Assembly: GCA_001822215.1 (NCBI GenBank)
Contig: MHQD01000028.1
Location: forward strand, 1-8,863
Origin: Candidatus Sungbacteria bacterium RIFCSPHIGHO2_01_FULL_50_25
GTDB lineage: Bacteria > Patescibacteriota > Minisyncoccia > Sungbacterales > HO2-52-23
Direction: 5' to 3'
DNA length: 8,863 bases
Of this stretch, positions 6,647-8,863 are shown piece after piece; within the stretch, counting starts at the first letter, position 1, and every line of letters starts with the position of its first letter. The position numbers were made by a program, and so were the translations under genes. The notes under the pieces are model-generated. The model saw nothing but the letters and a program-made list of their open reading frames with translations. It had not been told where the DNA came from and did no database searches.

Positions 6647-6711
6647 GAATCGTGGATTATGAATCATGAATTACGGGTGCGCCCTGATTCCTGATTCGTG
6701 ATTCCTGATTC
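6647..6711 (+). promoter_or_regulatory. Long hairpin in the rnc 5' leader
   Basis: Bases 6647-6672 pair with 6686-6711: 19 Watson-Crick pairs, five G-U pairs and two mismatches over 26 positions. The stem continues as A6673-T6685, a bulged C, and GGG (6675-6677) with CCC (6682-6684), capped by TGCG. The right arm is built from TGATTC repeats. The total is about 30 pairs in 65 bases, ending 10 bases before the rnc ATG, with no T-run after it. Long irregular duplexes like this are RNase III substrates, and E. coli rnc is autoregulated by cleavage of a leader stem-loop. The same mechanism here is inference. Confidence 0.7.
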
Positions 6712-6721
6712 CGAAAGAAGC

Positions 6722-7414
6722 ATGAATAATCTTTCGCGTTTGGAGGAGGTGCTTGGCGTAACGTTTGAAAATAAGGACTATCTCCAGCAGGCGCTCACGC
6801 ACCGTTCGTATTTAAACGAAAATCCGAATTCGCGCCTCGGCCAAAATGAGCGTCTCGAATTTCTCGGAGACGCGGTTTTGGAGCTTGTCGTCACCCAGGA
6901 CTTGTACGAAAGGTTCCCGGATAAGCCCGAAGGCGAGCTTACGAGTTTTCGCGCGGCTCTGGTCAATTCAAAAATGCTTTCTGACGTCGCGGTGTTCCTC
7001 GGACTCAATGAATTTCTTTTGCTCTCGCGGGGGGAAGCAAAAGACGTCGGCCGGGCGCGTCAATTCATTCTTGCGAATACGTTCGAGGCGCTTGTAGGCG
7101 CAATCTATCTTGATAAGGGGTATGAAGCCGCGAGAGAATTTATCCTTCGGGTGCTCATGCCGCAGTTGGAGAATGTGCTAACAAATAAGCTCTATAAAGA
7201 TCCAAAGTCGCTTTTCCAGGAAGAGGCGCAAGATCGCGTCGGGGTTACGCCAACGTATGAGGTTCTCGATGAATGGGGTCCTGACCATGATAAGCATTTT
7301 GTTGTCGGCGTATATCTTGGGAATGAGCTTATTGCAAAAGGCGAAGGGCCCTCAAAGCAAATAGCGCAGGAAGCGGCAGCCCGCGCCGGACTTCACGAAA
7401 AAGGATGGCTCTAG
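6722..7414 (+). CDS. rnc: Ribonuclease III
   Basis: This double-strand-specific endoribonuclease works as a dimer in rRNA maturation and mRNA turnover. The product has 230 residues (E. coli 226). The catalytic domain carries the signature NERLEFLGDAVLEL (42-55), with E43, E46 and D50 equivalent to E. coli E38, E41 and D45. The second metal-site motif reads ANTFEALVGAIYL, with E122 matching E117 but N119 where E. coli has D114. The C-terminal dsRNA-binding domain (about 160-228) shows DPKSLFQEEAQ, GPDHDKHFVV and SKQIAQEAAARAGL. The ATG at 6722 was chosen over the GTG at 6698, because that GTG lies in the leader hairpin and adds residues copied from the repeat. Upstream AAAGAAG is at best a weak ribosome site. 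smc follows, a common rnc-smc pairing. The stop is TAG. Confidence 0.97.
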   Translation: MNNLSRLEEVLGVTFENKDYLQQALTHRSYLNENPNSRLGQNERLEFLGDAVLELVVTQDLYERFPDKPEGELTSFRAALVNSKMLSDVAVFLGLNEFLLLSRGEAKDVGRARQFILANTFEALVGAIYLDKGYEAAREFILRVLMPQLENVLTNKLYKDPKSLFQEEAQDRVGVTPTYEVLDEWGPDHDKHFVVGVYLGNELIAKGEGPSKQIAQEAAARAGLHEKGWL

Positions 7415-7553
7415 CAAAAATTCCAAAACACAAATCTCAAATTCCAAACACATATCAATGATCAAAATTTCAAATACCAAAACACGTTTCGAATTTATGT
7501 CATTAGAATTTCGAGATTGTTTGTGATTTGGTGCTTAGGATTTGGAATTTTTG
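7415..7553 (+). repeat. CAAATTCC-type inverted repeat between rnc and smc
   Basis: The spacer begins at the first base after the rnc stop and its pairing ends four bases before the smc ATG. The outer arms CAAAAATTCCAAA (7415-7427) and TTTGGAATTTTTG (7541-7553) match perfectly over 13 bases. Inside, CACAAA (7429-7434) pairs with TTTGTG (7520-7525), TCTC (7435-7438) with GAGA (7513-7516), and AAATTC (7439-7444) with GAATTT (7506-7511), with bulges including about 15 bases on the right. CAAATTCC-like units recur through the left arm. No promoter or terminator is convincing. Confidence 0.65.
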
Positions 7554-7557
7554 TTGT

Positions 7558-8863
7558 ATGTATCTAAAACAGTTAGAACTAAGCGGATTTAAATCATTTG
7601 CTAGGAGTACTGTTTTGGAATTTCCGCCGAATATAAGCGCGGTCGTCGGTCCGAACGGATCCGGAAAATCGAATATCAAAGAGGCGGTTCAGTGGGTCAT
7701 GGGTGAGCAGTCCATGAAATCGTTGCGTGGGAAAAAAGGCGAGGATTTGATTTGGAACGGCTCGCCCGCCGTACCGACAGGCGGCCGCCACATCCCGCGG
7801 ATGGGAAAAGCGTCAGTCGCGCTTCATTTTGACAATACCGACGGCTCGATGCCAATTGAATTCAAGGAAGTTGTCGTCGAGCGAAAGATTTTCCGGGACG
7901 GCCTCAACGAATATTTTATCAATCATTCGCAGGTTCGCTTGAAAGACGTGGTCGAGTTTATGGCGCGCATCGGCCTCGGAGAGACAAAGCATAATATCGT
8001 TGGGCAAGGCGAGGTGGATCGGATTTTGCTCTCAAACCCGCGGGAGCGGAAAGCCATGCTCGAAGAGGCCTTGGGGCTTCGCGTATACCAGCTCAAGAAA
8101 AACGAGTCTCTGCGCAAGCTTGAACATACCGACCAGAATATGTCTCAGGTTGATGCGCTTTTGCGCGAGATTGCGCCGCATCTCAAATTTTTGAAACTGC
8201 AGGCGGAAAAAGCCCAAAAGCGGGAAGAGGTGGAAAAGGAACTGAAAGAATTCCAGAAAGTGTATTTTGTTCGGGAGCGCGCCGAGATCGAGAGCGGACG
8301 GAATGAAATTATGAAAGAGTCGGCGCCTCTTCGTGAGCGACTTGGGCGTCTTCAGAGTGCGATTCGCGCGCTTGAAGGGGAAATTGAGCAGGAAGAGAAA
8401 AATCTTCACGCGGCGCTTGCGAGCACCGAGGATACCGAGCGCGCAGCCCTCGAGAAACGGAGGAGGGAGCTTGAACGCGAGCTCGGGCGCCTTGAGGGGA
8501 AGCTTGAAGTAGAACGGGAGCGCGCGCGCGCGCCGAAAATCCGCGCAGTGAATATGCCGCTCGTTGAGGAAAAAGTGCGTTCGTTCGTGAACGCCGCGAA
8601 GTCAGCCCTTCTCGGAGACGACATCCAGCAGATCCGCTCCCGCGTCACCCTTCTTTTGGGGGATCTTGAAAAGCTTCTTGGCGAAATCCGAGAAGGCGTT
8701 TCCGAGGAAAAGCCGGAGGGCGATGAGAACCCGCTTATTGCAGAGCTCGAAGGGACGATTGAAACGCTACGAGGCGAACTTTCCGGCATCGGCGCGGATA
8801 TGGAAAAAATCGAGAAGAGCCGCGAAAAAGAGGCGCATGAATCAAAAGCGCTTCAATTAAAAT
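7558..8863 (+). CDS. smc: Chromosome segregation ATPase SMC, N-terminal part
   Basis: This is the N-terminal 435 codons of a condensin-type ATPase that, with ScpA and ScpB, organises and separates the chromosome. The start MYLKQLELSGFKSF is the classic SMC opening. Walker A is GPNGSGKSN (31-39), followed by WVMGEQSMKSLRGKK with the conserved arginine R57, GEDLIWNGS and the Q-loop region VGQGEVDRILLSNPRER (148-164). The usual EEAAGI reads EEALGL (169-174). From about 175 on the sequence is a charged coiled coil. This is interrupted at about 325-390 by a less charged segment (APKIRAVNMPLVEE to LLGEIREG) and an acidic linker before coil resumes. The hinge and the C-terminal head with the signature and Walker B motifs lie beyond the right edge. 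There is no Shine-Dalgarno site before the ATG. Confidence 0.95.
   Translation, partial: MYLKQLELSGFKSFARSTVLEFPPNISAVVGPNGSGKSNIKEAVQWVMGEQSMKSLRGKKGEDLIWNGSPAVPTGGRHIPRMGKASVALHFDNTDGSMPIEFKEVVVERKIFRDGLNEYFINHSQVRLKDVVEFMARIGLGETKHNIVGQGEVDRILLSNPRERKAMLEEALGLRVYQLKKNESLRKLEHTDQNMSQVDALLREIAPHLKFLKLQAEKAQKREEVEKELKEFQKVYFVRERAEIESGRNEIMKESAPLRERLGRLQSAIRALEGEIEQEEKNLHAALASTEDTERAALEKRRRELERELGRLEGKLEVERERARAPKIRAVNMPLVEEKVRSFVNAAKSALLGDDIQQIRSRVTLLLGDLEKLLGEIREGVSEEKPEGDENPLIAELEGTIETLRGELSGIGADMEKIEKSREKEAHESKALQLK

Noticed and set aside
6698..6721. GTG start adding eight residues to RNase III
   Set aside because: The codon lies in the leader hairpin, and the extra residues come from the repeat and are not family sequence.
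8520..8530. Alternating GC tract inside smc
   Set aside because: It encodes E-R-A-R-A in frame within a coiled coil and fits the local codon use, so it needs no special function.

Overview
The window looks like a chromosomal housekeeping segment of a Candidate Phyla Radiation (Patescibacteria, probably Parcubacteria-like) bacterium. The evidence is the protein style: a threonyl-tRNA synthetase that starts directly at the editing domain with no TGS domain, a DNA polymerase III alpha subunit that stops right after its OB fold, an L32 with the N-terminal pattern MVVRMRHTKGKR, mostly absent Shine-Dalgarno sites, and spacers filled with low-complexity self-complementary repeats. The taxonomic call is inference. 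rnhB ends in TGA exactly where the family ends, so UGA is a normal stop here, which argues against the Gracilibacteria/Absconditabacteria code.

Layout. Left part, minus strand: thrS (1-1597, C-terminus beyond the window edge) lies downstream of dnaE (1708-4893). The 110-base gap between them holds a likely thrS promoter and a small GC hairpin. From 4894 to 5161 is the divergent spacer between dnaE and rnhB. Most of it is a 149-base block closed by a perfect 13-bp inverted repeat, with three further hairpins inside. Right part, plus strand: rnhB (5162-5725), rpmF (5774-6013), nusB (6123-6638), rnc (6722-7414) and smc (7558 to the edge, about the first third). rpmF has a good sigma70-type promoter whose predicted start falls on the ATG, suggesting a leaderless mRNA.

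Together the genes cover information processing: tRNA charging, replication, removal of RNA from DNA, a ribosomal protein, a transcription antitermination factor, double-stranded RNA processing and chromosome organisation. No defence, phage or transposase gene is visible.

The most striking non-coding signal is in the last three spacers (rpmF-nusB, nusB-rnc, rnc-smc). Each is filled almost exactly from stop codon to next start codon by one long imperfect hairpin. Each hairpin is built from a different short repeat (TTTTCAAT, TGATTC, CAAATTCC), and none is followed by a T-run. The one ahead of rnc is a roughly 30-bp stem ending 10 bases before the RNase III start codon, so it is a natural candidate for RNase III self-regulation. 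No stretch longer than 300 bases lacks a gene.
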